Shown piece after piece: positions 1-8,849 of a stretch of 45,650 nt of DNA (position 1 is the first letter of the stretch; every line of letters starts with the position of its first letter). Where the stretch lies: NCBI GenBank assembly GCA_025356335.1, contig JANXUF010000038.1:1-45650 (forward strand), read 5' to 3'. The stretch is from Actinomycetes bacterium (GTDB lineage Bacteria; Actinomycetota; Acidimicrobiia; Acidimicrobiales; Ilumatobacteraceae). The position numbers and the translations under genes were made by a program. Under the pieces are notes generated by a model, which was not told the DNA's origin, did not search any database, and saw only the letters and a program-made list of their open reading frames with translations.

Positions 1-576
1 TCGGCTACCGTCTCGGAGGTGATCGATGACCTCAAGCGCCTGTACCGCGGCGTCGCTGTCCATGCCAACGCAGCCGACGAGCACGAGGCTGCACTCTCGC
101 TCCTGCTGCTGATGATGATCTCCGACCGCAAGCTGCGCCTCGACGAGCAGGACGAGATCGAAGCCTTCATCAACGACTCCGAATGGGAATCGGACACCTT
201 CGACATCGGGTCGAGATTCGGTTCAGCGATGGCCAGGGCACGCACCGCTGTGCGTAGCGACGCGGGCATCGATGCACTGCTCGATGAAGTGGACGGCAGT
301 ATCGCCAGTCGCATTCTGCGTTCCGAACTGCATGCCGCCTGCAAAGCTGTTGCTGAAGCCGACCACGAAACGGCGCCGGAGGAAGCCAGCCTGCTGGCCA
401 GGATCGAGGTGCTGTTCGGTCATCCCGGAGCCACCGCAGCGCATGATCCCGAGACTGCGTCCGATGCAGGCAAAGGCGCAGATCCGGGCTCGACACCGAG
501 CTTGAGTACGGAATCGGCCACCGGTCCCGACGCGGGCCCCGGTCCCGACGCCGTCGCCGACGATCCGGCCGCCTGA
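1..576 (+). CDS. TerB-like protein (5' end may lie outside the window)
   Basis: The reading frame is open from base 1, so the gene is probably cut by the window edge. A GTG at 19 is the first visible start, but the GGAGG just before it overlaps that codon, so it is a poor start. The first ~135 residues are acidic and helical, with a run of hydrophobic residues (LSLLLLMMISD) followed by an acidic segment. This is the pattern of TerB/DUF533-type domains linked to tellurite and envelope stress proteins. The last ~45 residues are Ala/Pro/Asp/Gly-rich and probably disordered. The TerB assignment rests on pattern only. It lies 247 bases before the Ig-like protein gene on the same strand, so it may belong to the same envelope module. 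Function is otherwise unknown. Confidence 0.6.
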   Translation, partial: SATVSEVIDDLKRLYRGVAVHANAADEHEAALSLLLLMMISDRKLRLDEQDEIEAFINDSEWESDTFDIGSRFGSAMARARTAVRSDAGIDALLDEVDGSIASRILRSELHAACKAVAEADHETAPEEASLLARIEVLFGHPGATAAHDPETASDAGKGADPGSTPSLSTESATGPDAGPGPDAVADDPAA

Positions 577-578
577 AT

Positions 579-620
579 ATCAGCGTCGCTGATGATCGAT
601 CGGTGCCGACGCTGGCACCG
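579..620 (+). terminator. Candidate hairpin terminator after the TerB-like gene
   Basis: Just after the TGA there is a 6-bp hairpin (579-584 with 588-593), then a perfect 7-bp GC-rich hairpin, CGGTGCC (601-607) with GGCACCG (614-620), around a 6-base loop. No T-run follows, so intrinsic termination is plausible rather than certain. The rest of the gap to 823 shows no clear promoter or gene. Confidence 0.4.
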
Positions 621-823
621 AGACTCGCATCTGCTGCGATAAGCGGTGCCAACGACGACGAGCGCCGATCAGCGGCTGGTCAGAGGGGAACACGGCCGGC
701 AGAGGAGGCCGCCCCGGGCACCGACGGTACGCTCGCGTACCGGTTTGTTTCGTCGGACAACCACACCCTCACCCACACCCGCAACCGGCACGGGGTCACG
801 GCGTTGACGGGAGACAGGTCGAG

Positions 824-3364
824 TTGGACATCGCCAAGCTACTGCGAGTCGTATGGCAGCCACGATCGAACGCCTGGCGTGCGGCGACTGCTGCGATCGT
901 GCTCGGCGGCGCGACGATCGCCGTCGTGGCCACCAACGGGCCTTCAGCAACGATCCAGCCGGTCTCCGTCAACGGCAGGACCTGGCTGCCGATCGCTCGC
1001 GGTGCACACTCGTCGCTGATCCTCGCCAACGGCATTTCAGGACTGGTCGAAGCAGGAGGCGAGAACGAGGCGGTCGATCTACCGACCAACCTGTCGTTCG
1101 CCGGCTCGAGCGCCGCAGCGACCGTACTGCAGTCTCCGCTCGCCTCCGTCGTCATCGCCAATGACACCCACCGCGAAACACTCCTCGACATCGCCCCCGG
1201 CTCGCACTCGATCCTGTCCGGCGAGACGATCGTCAGTTTCGGAGCGAAGGCGAGCGTTCGTCGGCTCACCGGCGATTCGATCGGCGCGGCGACCGACGTC
1301 GTACTCGACGGCGGCCCGATCATCGATGCCCCACCCGTCGCCGACGCCGAGGGTCGCGTGTGGACGCTGATGACCGGGCCTGCAGGTCCCGCAGCGATCA
1401 CCGTGTCTGCGGACAGCGGCACTGCCACTACGACCGCCGTGTCAGGTGATCTCGGCACCCTGGTGGTCGTCGACGGAATGGTGTACCACGCGTCGGCTTC
1501 GGGAATCACTCCGCTCAGCGGTGGCAAGGCATTGGCGTCACCCGGCGCAGGCGGCATCATTCCCACTCTCGCCGTCGCCACCGCAGGCATATGGGCCGTT
1601 GCCAACGCCGCTGCCGTGACCGTGACGGCCGCCAGCGCACAACAGACGATCACGGCACCCGCCGATATCACTGCAATGGCGATCTGGCACGGCAACGTGT
1701 GGATCACCGCCGGCGGCGTGCTGTACAAGCTGGCGAACGACACCTTCTCCCCGGTCGCTTCGCTACATGGCGCCGCCCGGCCCTACGTCGATGGCGGCAG
1801 GATGTGGTTCGTCGGGACCGACACCGTCGTCTCCGTGGACGACCGCCAGAATGCCGTCGTCTTCGACCTCTCGTCCGTCGACATCGCCCTGTGCGTACAG
1901 ACCTGCTCAGCGGCAGACGCAGCGAGGTACATCGAAGACCAGCCGAAGGTCACTGCCGGCAGCGCAACAACCGAACCGCCCTCACGGATCACGCTGCCCC
2001 CCGTGCTGCCGACTCCGCCACCGACGTCGCCCGTGACGGAGGCACCGGTCACCGTGACACCGCCGACCACCCAACCACCGGCAACCGCCCCGCCCGCCAC
2101 CCAGCCAGCAGAACCGGAGACGACGCGAGCCGACACCGCCGCGCCGACGCGCCCTGCGGTCATCGCAACCATCGCCGCTCCAGTCGTTCAGGTGACGAAC
2201 CCTCCAGCCACCGTGCAGGCGACGGCAGCGACAGAACCGACGGCGGCGCCACCCACCCAAGCGGTGCCAACGGATCCTGCCGTCATAGCAACCGACCCCC
2301 CGCCGCTCCCGACCGTGCCGCTCACGTCGCCGCGCCCGACCCGTCCGGCGAGGCCCAATCCGCCTGCACCGCCGACCGAGCCAGCCACCGTCGCCGATAC
2401 TGCGGTCGCCGAGACAACCGCCCCGACCGACACGACCCCTCCGACAGCAACCGGACAGATCATCCTCGCCTTCACCAGCGGCGACGATCCGCTCACCGGC
2501 GACTCGACCACCATCGCCGCCGGCTGGGCCGGCGATGCGAACAGTTGCTTCGGCGGGGTCGGCGTCGGCACGCTGTCCTGGTCAGGGGCCGGCAGTGGCT
2601 CGCAGTTGGTGCAGCTGAACTTCGGCGGGACGACGAACGCCTCGATCAACATCGCCCCCGGCACACTCACCGTCACCTTCACCGCATGCGGACAATCGGC
2701 GCAGATCAGCAGAGCCGTCGGTTCGAACCAGCCGGCGATCGGCACCATCGGCTTCAGCCCGCCCGCACCGCAGCCTGGGCAATCGGTGCAGGCGAGCGCC
2801 TCGATCAACAATCTCGGCTGGCGAGTCGTCGGAGCGAGTTGGCTCGGCGGCATCTGCGCGCAGGGCACTGCTGCACTCGCGTCGTCGTTCAACCAGACGT
2901 CCACCTCGGCGACACTGCAGAGCGATGTGCCCGGACCGTATTGCGTCACCGTCATCGTGTCCTTCGCCAAGAGCGGCAACTCCACGACCGCCAACGGCCA
3001 GGGCCAGGTCGTCATCGGCGCAGCGTCAACGACCCCACCGACCGGACCGGCATCGACGACACCGGTCTCGACGACCACGACGGTGGTCGGGACACCAACC
3101 ACGCCTGCTCCGGCCACCACGGCACCGGCCCCGACGACCACAGCACCCCCCGCCACCACCAAAGCGCCCCCCGCCACCACGGCACCTGCTCCGACGACCA
3201 AACCACCCCCGGCAACGACCAAAGCACCCCCTGCGACCACCGCACCCCCGACGACGACCAAAGCACCCACGACCACCACCAAAGCCCCAGCAACGACGAC
3301 CAAAGCACCCACGACAACGACCAAGGCACCAATCGCCACGACCAAAGCACCGCCGACGACGTGA
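824..3364 (+). CDS. Membrane-anchored surface protein: propeller-like domain, Ig-like domains, Thr/Pro/Lys tail
   Basis: The 846-residue protein starts at TTG 824, about 10 bases after GGGAG. One hydrophobic segment at residues ~20-38 is a signal anchor. Residues ~45-340 have repeating beta-rich segments (GRVWTL, NVWITAGGVLYKL) suggesting a beta-propeller. Residues ~365-540 are a Pro/Thr/Ala linker. Residues ~545-736 look like two beta-sandwich (Ig/FN3-like) domains with a few Cys. From ~740 the chain is low-complexity TTKAP/PATT repeats. The next genes encode MoxR, DUF58 and a transglutaminase-kinase. A fibronectin-type surface protein holds the matching place in the bifidobacterial PFNA cluster, so a role as extracellular ligand-binding or adhesion partner of that module is inferred. 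The tail could be O-glycosylated or span the cell wall. I name no specific family. Confidence 0.75.
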   Translation: MDIAKLLRVVWQPRSNAWRAATAAIVLGGATIAVVATNGPSATIQPVSVNGRTWLPIARGAHSSLILANGISGLVEAGGENEAVDLPTNLSFAGSSAAATVLQSPLASVVIANDTHRETLLDIAPGSHSILSGETIVSFGAKASVRRLTGDSIGAATDVVLDGGPIIDAPPVADAEGRVWTLMTGPAGPAAITVSADSGTATTTAVSGDLGTLVVVDGMVYHASASGITPLSGGKALASPGAGGIIPTLAVATAGIWAVANAAAVTVTAASAQQTITAPADITAMAIWHGNVWITAGGVLYKLANDTFSPVASLHGAARPYVDGGRMWFVGTDTVVSVDDRQNAVVFDLSSVDIALCVQTCSAADAARYIEDQPKVTAGSATTEPPSRITLPPVLPTPPPTSPVTEAPVTVTPPTTQPPATAPPATQPAEPETTRADTAAPTRPAVIATIAAPVVQVTNPPATVQATAATEPTAAPPTQAVPTDPAVIATDPPPLPTVPLTSPRPTRPARPNPPAPPTEPATVADTAVAETTAPTDTTPPTATGQIILAFTSGDDPLTGDSTTIAAGWAGDANSCFGGVGVGTLSWSGAGSGSQLVQLNFGGTTNASINIAPGTLTVTFTACGQSAQISRAVGSNQPAIGTIGFSPPAPQPGQSVQASASINNLGWRVVGASWLGGICAQGTAALASSFNQTSTSATLQSDVPGPYCVTVIVSFAKSGNSTTANGQGQVVIGAASTTPPTGPASTTPVSTTTTVVGTPTTPAPATTAPAPTTTAPPATTKAPPATTAPAPTTKPPPATTKAPPATTAPPTTTKAPTTTTKAPATTTKAPTTTTKAPIATTKAPPTT
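3100..3361 (+). repeat. Coding low-complexity Thr/Pro/Lys/Ala repeat
   Basis: The 3' end of the surface-protein gene is built of imperfect repeats such as ACGACCAAAGCACCC and GCCACCACC, encoding TTKAP, PATT and APTTT units. The plus strand is very rich in C and A and poor in G. Such repeats change length easily by slippage, so the tail may vary between strains. Confidence 0.85.
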
Positions 3365-3379
3365 AGGGCTAACTCGTAC

Positions 3380-4474
3380 ATGACGAATCAAGGACCAGAT
3401 CAAGGATCGAACCACGTGACCTTCGGGCCGGCACCGAGTACGCCGCGGGTCCTCTCCGGGGCGCCGACACTCGCCTCTCCGCAATTCGACACCTCCCGAA
3501 ACCCGACCTCAGGAGCCGTCTCCGAACAGGAGGTCGCCTGGTTCGCAGAGATGTTCGGACGGATCGCCGGCAATATCGGACAGCGCATCCACGGCAAGGT
3601 GCAACAGGTCAGCCTGGCGCTGCTGGCGCTGGTCTCGGAAGGTCATCTTCTGCTCGAAGACGTGCCGGGCGTCGGCAAGACGAGCCTCGCGCGGGCGATC
3701 TCCGAGTCGATCAGTGGTTCCTGGAGCCGTCTGCAGTTCACCCCGGACCTGCTGCCGTCCGATGTGACCGGCATCTCGATCTGGAATCAGGGAAGCCAGC
3801 AATTCGAATTCCACCCCGGCCCCGTGTTCTCGAACCTGGTGATCGGCGACGAGATCAACCGGGCGTCGCCGAAGACGCAGTCGGCGTTGCTCGAGGTGAT
3901 GGAGGAACGACAGGTCACCGTCGACGGCACGCCGCGAATGGTTCCGCGACCGTTCGTCGTGGTGGCGACACAGAACCCGATCGAGATGGACGGCACGTAC
4001 AACCTGCCAGAGGCGCAACTCGACCGCTTCCTGCTGAAGATGTCGATCGGGTACCCGGATGCGGTCGCCGAGGCGCGCATCGTGCTCGCCAGACACGGCG
4101 GCGCACCCGGCCCACTCGAACCCGTCGTGTCGCTCGAGCAGGTGAAGCGGATGATCCAGATCTCGTCGAGCATCCGACTCGATCGCCAGATCGTCGAATA
4201 CGTCGTCAACCTCGTTCACGCAACACGACGTACCGCCGACATCCGTCTCGGATCGAGCCCGCGCGGCACGATCGGTCTGCTCCGTGCGGCGCAGTCGTTG
4301 GCAGCAGCGGAGGGCCGCTCGTTCGTCATCGCCGACGACGTCAAGCGGCTGGCGATCCCCGTACTGGCCCACCGGATGCTCGTCGCTCCAGACGCTCAAC
4401 TGCGCGGCATCACCGCCATCCAGGTGGTCACCGATCTGCTGAACGGAGCCAGGGTCCCAGGGGGCGTTGGTTGA
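3380..4474 (+). CDS. MoxR-family AAA+ ATPase
   Basis: The 364-residue protein starts at ATG 3380, about ten bases after AAGGG. It has the MoxR/AAA_3 fold. Walker A is GVGKT with Lys100, and Walker B is VIGDEIN with Asp157 and Glu158. A sensor-1 stretch (ATQNPIEMDGTY) and an arginine-rich helical lid follow. The first ~55 residues are a disordered extension. MoxR proteins act as chaperones with a DUF58/VWA partner, and the DUF58 gene follows 45 bases later. In PFNA-like operons the MoxR gene sits between the FN3 protein and DUF58, as here. All visible catalytic residues are intact, so an active ATPase is expected. Its client is unknown. Confidence 0.95.
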   Translation: MTNQGPDQGSNHVTFGPAPSTPRVLSGAPTLASPQFDTSRNPTSGAVSEQEVAWFAEMFGRIAGNIGQRIHGKVQQVSLALLALVSEGHLLLEDVPGVGKTSLARAISESISGSWSRLQFTPDLLPSDVTGISIWNQGSQQFEFHPGPVFSNLVIGDEINRASPKTQSALLEVMEERQVTVDGTPRMVPRPFVVVATQNPIEMDGTYNLPEAQLDRFLLKMSIGYPDAVAEARIVLARHGGAPGPLEPVVSLEQVKRMIQISSSIRLDRQIVEYVVNLVHATRRTADIRLGSSPRGTIGLLRAAQSLAAAEGRSFVIADDVKRLAIPVLAHRMLVAPDAQLRGITAIQVVTDLLNGARVPGGVG

Positions 4475-4519
4475 CCGAGCGGCCCATGACCATCAGCACA
4501 CGACATTGAGCACACGACC

Positions 4520-5644
4520 ATGAGGATGACGCGCAATGGCCGCAGCGTGCTCGTCGTCAGCCTTGGGCTGATCGGGCTCGGGCTCGGCGCCGGCATGCGT
4601 GGCGCGTTGATCATCGGCGCCTTCGGGCTGGTTTCTCTGGTGGCCGCCTGGTTGCTCGTCGCCGAAGTTCCACAATTGATCGTCAGCCGCTCGGTGACCC
4701 CGAGCGAGGTCGAACGCGGCGCTCCTGCCGAAGTCCGACTCACCTTCTCGTCGACCGGCAGACGAAAGCCTCGACCGATGACGATCATCGAGAACGTCGC
4801 CGGCCAACAGAAGTCGGCGACGTTGCCGGCGATCAGCGGCGAGCAGACACACGAGTTGCGCTATCCGCTGCTGACAACCAGGCGAGGATTGGTCAGCGCA
4901 GGGCCGATGGTGGTCAGGCGCAGCGATCCGTTCAACCTCGTGCAGGCAGAGCGTCGATACGGCGACGTCTCGACGGTCAGCGTCCGTCCGCGCCGCTACC
5001 GGCTGCGCATGCTGCCGTCCGGGCGTCAGCGAGATCTCGAAGGTCCGACACGTGAACGGTCAGAAGGCAGTTCGTCGTTCCATCAACTCCGGCTCTACGT
5101 GCCGGGTGACGACCTGCGTCGGATCCATTGGAAGACCTCGGCGCGCACCGGGGAACTGGTCGTGCAGCAACTCGTCGACACCACACGCCCGGAGGTCGTC
5201 GTCGTCCTCGACAATCGTTCGGCGGTGATCACCGAGGAGGATTTCGAGAGCGCCGTCGAGGCGGCCGCCTCCGTCATCCTCGCAGCCGAGAACAGCGGCT
5301 TCCCGACGATGCTCGTCTTCGTCGGGGAACAGAACGTTCTCGACCTCGACGGCCGTCCGATCCCCCACCTCGATCGACTCACCGCTGTCAGTCGGACGGA
5401 CAACGGATCACTGCTCGAGCTAGCCAACGCGACCAGCGGCAGCGGTCGAAGCCTCGTTTTCCTGACAGGGGAAATCGGCGCCGCGGATTTTGCCGCGCTG
5501 TCGCGCCTCGCTCGCGGGTTCCGGCCGGCGTACCTCGTGTCGATCGTCGAGCAGCGTTCAGCTCCGATGGTCGCACCGCCTGGTATGCGATCGATCGCCT
5601 GCGCAGACGGGCCGGAATTCGTGGCGCACTGGGCGACGCTGTGA
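4520..5644 (+). CDS. DUF58 membrane protein, MoxR partner
   Basis: The 374-residue protein starts at ATG 4520; an in-frame ATG at 4526 is also possible, and no strong ribosome site decides between them. Two hydrophobic segments at residues ~10-50 anchor it. The DUF58 signature follows near residues 185-215: YVPGDDLRRIHWK, then SARTGELVV. After it comes a VWA-like strand ending in VVVVLDNRS. The stop overlaps the next start (GTGA), so translation of the transglutaminase-kinase is probably coupled. DUF58 proteins are usually encoded with MoxR and a transglutaminase, and are thought to form an envelope-linked complex. The VWA metal site looks incomplete (LDNRS rather than DxSxS), as is common in DUF58. 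Confidence 0.93.
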   Translation: MRMTRNGRSVLVVSLGLIGLGLGAGMRGALIIGAFGLVSLVAAWLLVAEVPQLIVSRSVTPSEVERGAPAEVRLTFSSTGRRKPRPMTIIENVAGQQKSATLPAISGEQTHELRYPLLTTRRGLVSAGPMVVRRSDPFNLVQAERRYGDVSTVSVRPRRYRLRMLPSGRQRDLEGPTRERSEGSSSFHQLRLYVPGDDLRRIHWKTSARTGELVVQQLVDTTRPEVVVVLDNRSAVITEEDFESAVEAAASVILAAENSGFPTMLVFVGEQNVLDLDGRPIPHLDRLTAVSRTDNGSLLELANATSGSGRSLVFLTGEIGAADFAALSRLARGFRPAYLVSIVEQRSAPMVAPPGMRSIACADGPEFVAHWATL

Positions 5645-8600
5645 ACCAGGCGCTCTCACCGTCACCGTGGGCGTGGCCCGCCGTGTGGCGTACGATGATG
5701 CTTCCTTCGGTGCTCGCGGCGATCGCCGGTATCGCCCTGCATCGCTCGCTGAGCCTCACCGTGTTGACCTACGGCATTGCCGTCGGCGTTGCCGGTGGGC
5801 TGGCGATCGCCCTCGTCCCGGCTCTCCTGCACCGTCGCCGCCTGATCGGTTCGATCGCTGCCATCTGCTTCGTCGAGGTCCTCATCGGTGTCGCCGTATT
5901 CATGGCTGCGGCGCGCTCGGTTCGTGGGCCGCTCGCGGTCGTCTCGGCGTTCGGGAACTTCCTGGTCGTGCGGCTGCCGGCCGCCGGGCTCAGCGGCCTT
6001 GCGGTGATTCCAACGCTCGTCGTGATGCCGACGGCCGCCGTGGCGATTGCCGCTGCGAGGCGCAACTGGACGATGGTCTCGATTGCCGTCCCGCTCGCCG
6101 CGCTGCTCGCAGCGTCGGCGCTCGTGGTGCCGATCGGATCGAGTCCCGTCGTCGCCGTCGGCTTCGCCGTGGTGGTGGCGGTCGTTCTGCTCCTCGATGC
6201 TCGACGGCAGCTCGTCGAAATCGAACCGCTCATCGGTGCAACGGTAGCCGCCCATCGCCACAGCGTCGCCGTCAGGTCGCTGCTGCCGATCACCGTTGCC
6301 TTGGCGTGCGCCATCGGTATCGCCTTCGTGCCGCTGCGTTCGACGCTGGACGTTCGTGATCTCGTCGACGCACGATCGGTCGAGGTCCTCGACCCCAACC
6401 CGCTGGCCGTCGCCGCACGGTTGCGGCTCAACGCCGGCCAGCCATCGGATACCACCGCGGACGACGTGATCGTTTCCGGACCATCTCCCGGACGGCTCCG
6501 ACTCGCGGTCCTCGACCGCTACACCGCGGAGGGATGGGAACAGGACGCGACCTACGCGATCACCGGAAGTTCGCTCGACCCCGGCCCGATCCTCCCAGCG
6601 GAAACAACGGATACGCCGCAACAGTCGACGATCACCGTCGTGCCGGGTGCTCAGCAGTCACAGTTCGCCGGCGTCCCGACGGGCGGCTCACCGATCAGCG
6701 TCACCGACCCGAACGGCGTGCGCTACTCGTCCTCCGCCGGCGTGCTGCTCGGCAAGAACTGGCAGGCGACGGTGACCTACCACGCCCTCATCCGTAGCGG
6801 AGACAAACCGAACATCGTCGAAGCCCCGTCGGAGCAAGCGACGCCGGATCTTTCACGCTGCCCGGCGTCGGACACGCTGCGACGCACAGCGAACGTGCTC
6901 GTCGCCGATGTCGTCAGTCCGCTCGACCGCCTCGCCAGGATCGATGCATGGCTCAAACTGCAACGGATCTACGACCCGGCAGCGCCGGGCGGGCAAACGC
7001 TTCGCAGCGTCGAACGTTTCCTCGAACAGGACTTCGCCCGCGGCAACCTGGAGATGTTCGTCACCGCCGAGACACTGCTCGCGCGCTGCGCAGGCGTGGC
7101 TGTCCGCGCCGTCGTCGGCTATCTCCCACCCGGCGCTGAAACGGCCACCACCTATCGGGCCAGCGATATCACCGCCTGGATCGAGACACCGCTCGCACGG
7201 TCGGGATGGGTCGTCACCGACCCGATTCCGACGGCAGCCGAGCAGCAACGCCAGGCTCAGGTCGCCCGTGAGCCGCAGTCCGAACAGACACCCGTCGTCA
7301 AGCCACCCCCACCACCGTCGACACGACAGGTGCTGCCGAAGGGCATCCCGACGACATCGCATGCCGAGCTGTGGACGGTTGCTGCGGTCGTCAGCCTCGT
7401 CATCGTGCTCCTCGCATTGTGGGCCTTCGGCCTGCCGGCTCTGACCGACCGGCGACGGCGGCGCAGTGCCGCTGTCGACGCCGCGATACTCGCCGCATGG
7501 GTGTCGGTCACCGATCGGCTCGTCGATGGCCGGCTGTCGCTCGGTTCACACTGGACCCCTCGTGAGACGGTGCAGCACACCAACGGCACCGTTCCCTTCG
7601 GCGTCACCCGCATGGCGACCGAACTCTGGCCGCTGGTCGACATGGCGCGCTTCGGCGGCGACCTCGCGACAGCGCAACATGCCGATCTGGCATGGGCGCT
7701 TCGCGACGAGATCGTCCGCCTGTCGCCGCACCGCTGGAGTCGGGCTGGGCAGACAGTGTCGCACCCCGTCAGGACCGCTCGCCGATACCGCACCGCCCGG
7801 CGTGTCGAGGTCGGATCGACACGTTGGGGGGGTGTCGTGCCGGCCTCGCTGCTGGCGACGACGAAGCCAGACGCGATCAAGATCGACGGCGTCGAACTCG
7901 ACGCACTGCTCGGCAGCGGATCGACCTCGGACGTCTATCGCGGTCGCCGCACGGGTGACGACCATCCGTTGGCGGTCAAGGTCTTCAAGTTCGCCGTCAG
8001 TGATTCGGTGTACACCAGACAGCGTTTCGAGTGGGAGGCGCGGGTCGCCAAGCTGGTGTCGGGCATCGCCAATCTCCCCGAGGTCCACGAGAGCGGGATG
8101 ACCGCGTCAGGGCTCCCCTACCTGACGATGAGGCTCTACGACCAGGGCACGCTGTTCGACCGCATCCGACGCGGCGGGCCGGTCTCCATCGGCGAAGTCA
8201 GGACGGCCGGTACGGAATTGGCGCGAGCGCTGGAGATGCTCCACCAGCACAGCATCCTGCACGGCGATATCAAACCGGAGAACATCTTCATCGACGACGA
8301 CGGGCTGATCCTCGGCGATCTCGGCTCTGCCTGGCTACGCGCCGATGGTGGCCCGGCGGCCGGAATGACGCCTCCGTATGCGGCCCCCGAGGTGTGGCGC
8401 GGTCAGGCACCGACCGTCGCCTCCGACATCTACTCGCTCGGGCTGACGCTGTTGTTCGCAGCGACCGGCAGGGTTCCCGTTGCCGGCGTGGCGATCGACA
8501 TCATCGATATCACCGAAGCGTTCGGCGACGGCGAACTCGCGCCGTTGTTCGAGGTCGACCCGCGGCGCCGGCCGCGCCGGGCCATCGACATCGCCAAACT

Positions 8601-8697
8601 GCTCGGAGCCGACGACGACTCACCGCTGGCCGCCACCTCGGCAACACTCAGCCTGCCGAACCCGACGTTCACCTACCACCCGACGAACACCCGCTAG
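5641..8697 (+). CDS. TgpA-type membrane pseudo-transglutaminase fused to a Ser/Thr protein kinase
   Basis: The 1018-residue protein starts at GTG 5641 inside the GTGA overlap; the frame open upstream is only a shadow of DUF58. About seven membrane segments cover residues ~15-232, as in DUF3488/TgpA proteins. A predicted extracellular part (~235-570) includes a transglutaminase-like core. Segment 8 (~574-597) is followed by a DUF4129-like region (~600-690). From ~735 there is a kinase: glycine loop GSGSTSDV, Lys780, HGD catalytic loop with Asp876, and DLG with Asp893. In the transglutaminase core, the catalytic Cys position is Leu470 (ARGNLEMF, where the family has RGFCEHF). The catalytic His position is Thr511 (TAW for HAW). 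Asp527 remains. The domain therefore looks inactive and may sense a ligand for the intact kinase. This topology is inferred from hydrophobicity. Confidence 0.9.
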   Translation: MNQALSPSPWAWPAVWRTMMLPSVLAAIAGIALHRSLSLTVLTYGIAVGVAGGLAIALVPALLHRRRLIGSIAAICFVEVLIGVAVFMAAARSVRGPLAVVSAFGNFLVVRLPAAGLSGLAVIPTLVVMPTAAVAIAAARRNWTMVSIAVPLAALLAASALVVPIGSSPVVAVGFAVVVAVVLLLDARRQLVEIEPLIGATVAAHRHSVAVRSLLPITVALACAIGIAFVPLRSTLDVRDLVDARSVEVLDPNPLAVAARLRLNAGQPSDTTADDVIVSGPSPGRLRLAVLDRYTAEGWEQDATYAITGSSLDPGPILPAETTDTPQQSTITVVPGAQQSQFAGVPTGGSPISVTDPNGVRYSSSAGVLLGKNWQATVTYHALIRSGDKPNIVEAPSEQATPDLSRCPASDTLRRTANVLVADVVSPLDRLARIDAWLKLQRIYDPAAPGGQTLRSVERFLEQDFARGNLEMFVTAETLLARCAGVAVRAVVGYLPPGAETATTYRASDITAWIETPLARSGWVVTDPIPTAAEQQRQAQVAREPQSEQTPVVKPPPPPSTRQVLPKGIPTTSHAELWTVAAVVSLVIVLLALWAFGLPALTDRRRRRSAAVDAAILAAWVSVTDRLVDGRLSLGSHWTPRETVQHTNGTVPFGVTRMATELWPLVDMARFGGDLATAQHADLAWALRDEIVRLSPHRWSRAGQTVSHPVRTARRYRTARRVEVGSTRWGGVVPASLLATTKPDAIKIDGVELDALLGSGSTSDVYRGRRTGDDHPLAVKVFKFAVSDSVYTRQRFEWEARVAKLVSGIANLPEVHESGMTASGLPYLTMRLYDQGTLFDRIRRGGPVSIGEVRTAGTELARALEMLHQHSILHGDIKPENIFIDDDGLILGDLGSAWLRADGGPAAGMTPPYAAPEVWRGQAPTVASDIYSLGLTLLFAATGRVPVAGVAIDIIDITEAFGDGELAPLFEVDPRRRPRRAIDIAKLLGADDDSPLAATSATLSLPNPTFTYHPTNTR

Positions 8698-8789
8698 CAC
8701 CCTGCTTTGTTTGTGGGTTGATGAGGTCGGCATCGCGAAATGTGCCGGCTGTAACCGAGTGCGGTGGCGACGGCTCCGGGTGTCAGCGC

Positions 8790-8834
8790 ACTCGGGTGCG
8801 GCGATGACACTCGGGTGCGGCGATGACACTCGGA
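8790..8834. repeat. 19-bp tandem repeat in the convergent gap
   Basis: A 19-base unit beginning ACTCGGGTGCGGCG occurs at 8790-8808 and 8809-8827, with a partial third copy from 8828. It lies between the 3' ends of the kinase operon and the convergent ATPase gene. No T-run hairpin is seen in this gap, and the function is unknown. Confidence 0.85.
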
Positions 8835-8849
8835 TGGGCGGCGCGCGGG

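Noticed and set aside
2000..3361. Alternative long frame through the surface protein gene
   Set aside because: Composition is Arg/His-rich and frame-shifted against a coherent anchored protein; a second protein is unlikely.
5128..5640. Upstream extension of the transglutaminase-kinase reading frame
   Set aside because: It runs in another frame inside the DUF58 gene and has the Arg-rich look of a shadow; the GTGA overlap gives a natural start at 5641.
7087..7089. Cys483 in LLARCAGVAVR as a possible catalytic Cys of the transglutaminase-like domain
   Set aside because: It aligns 13 residues after the catalytic position, in the part where active enzymes have RAAGIPAR, so it cannot be the nucleophile.
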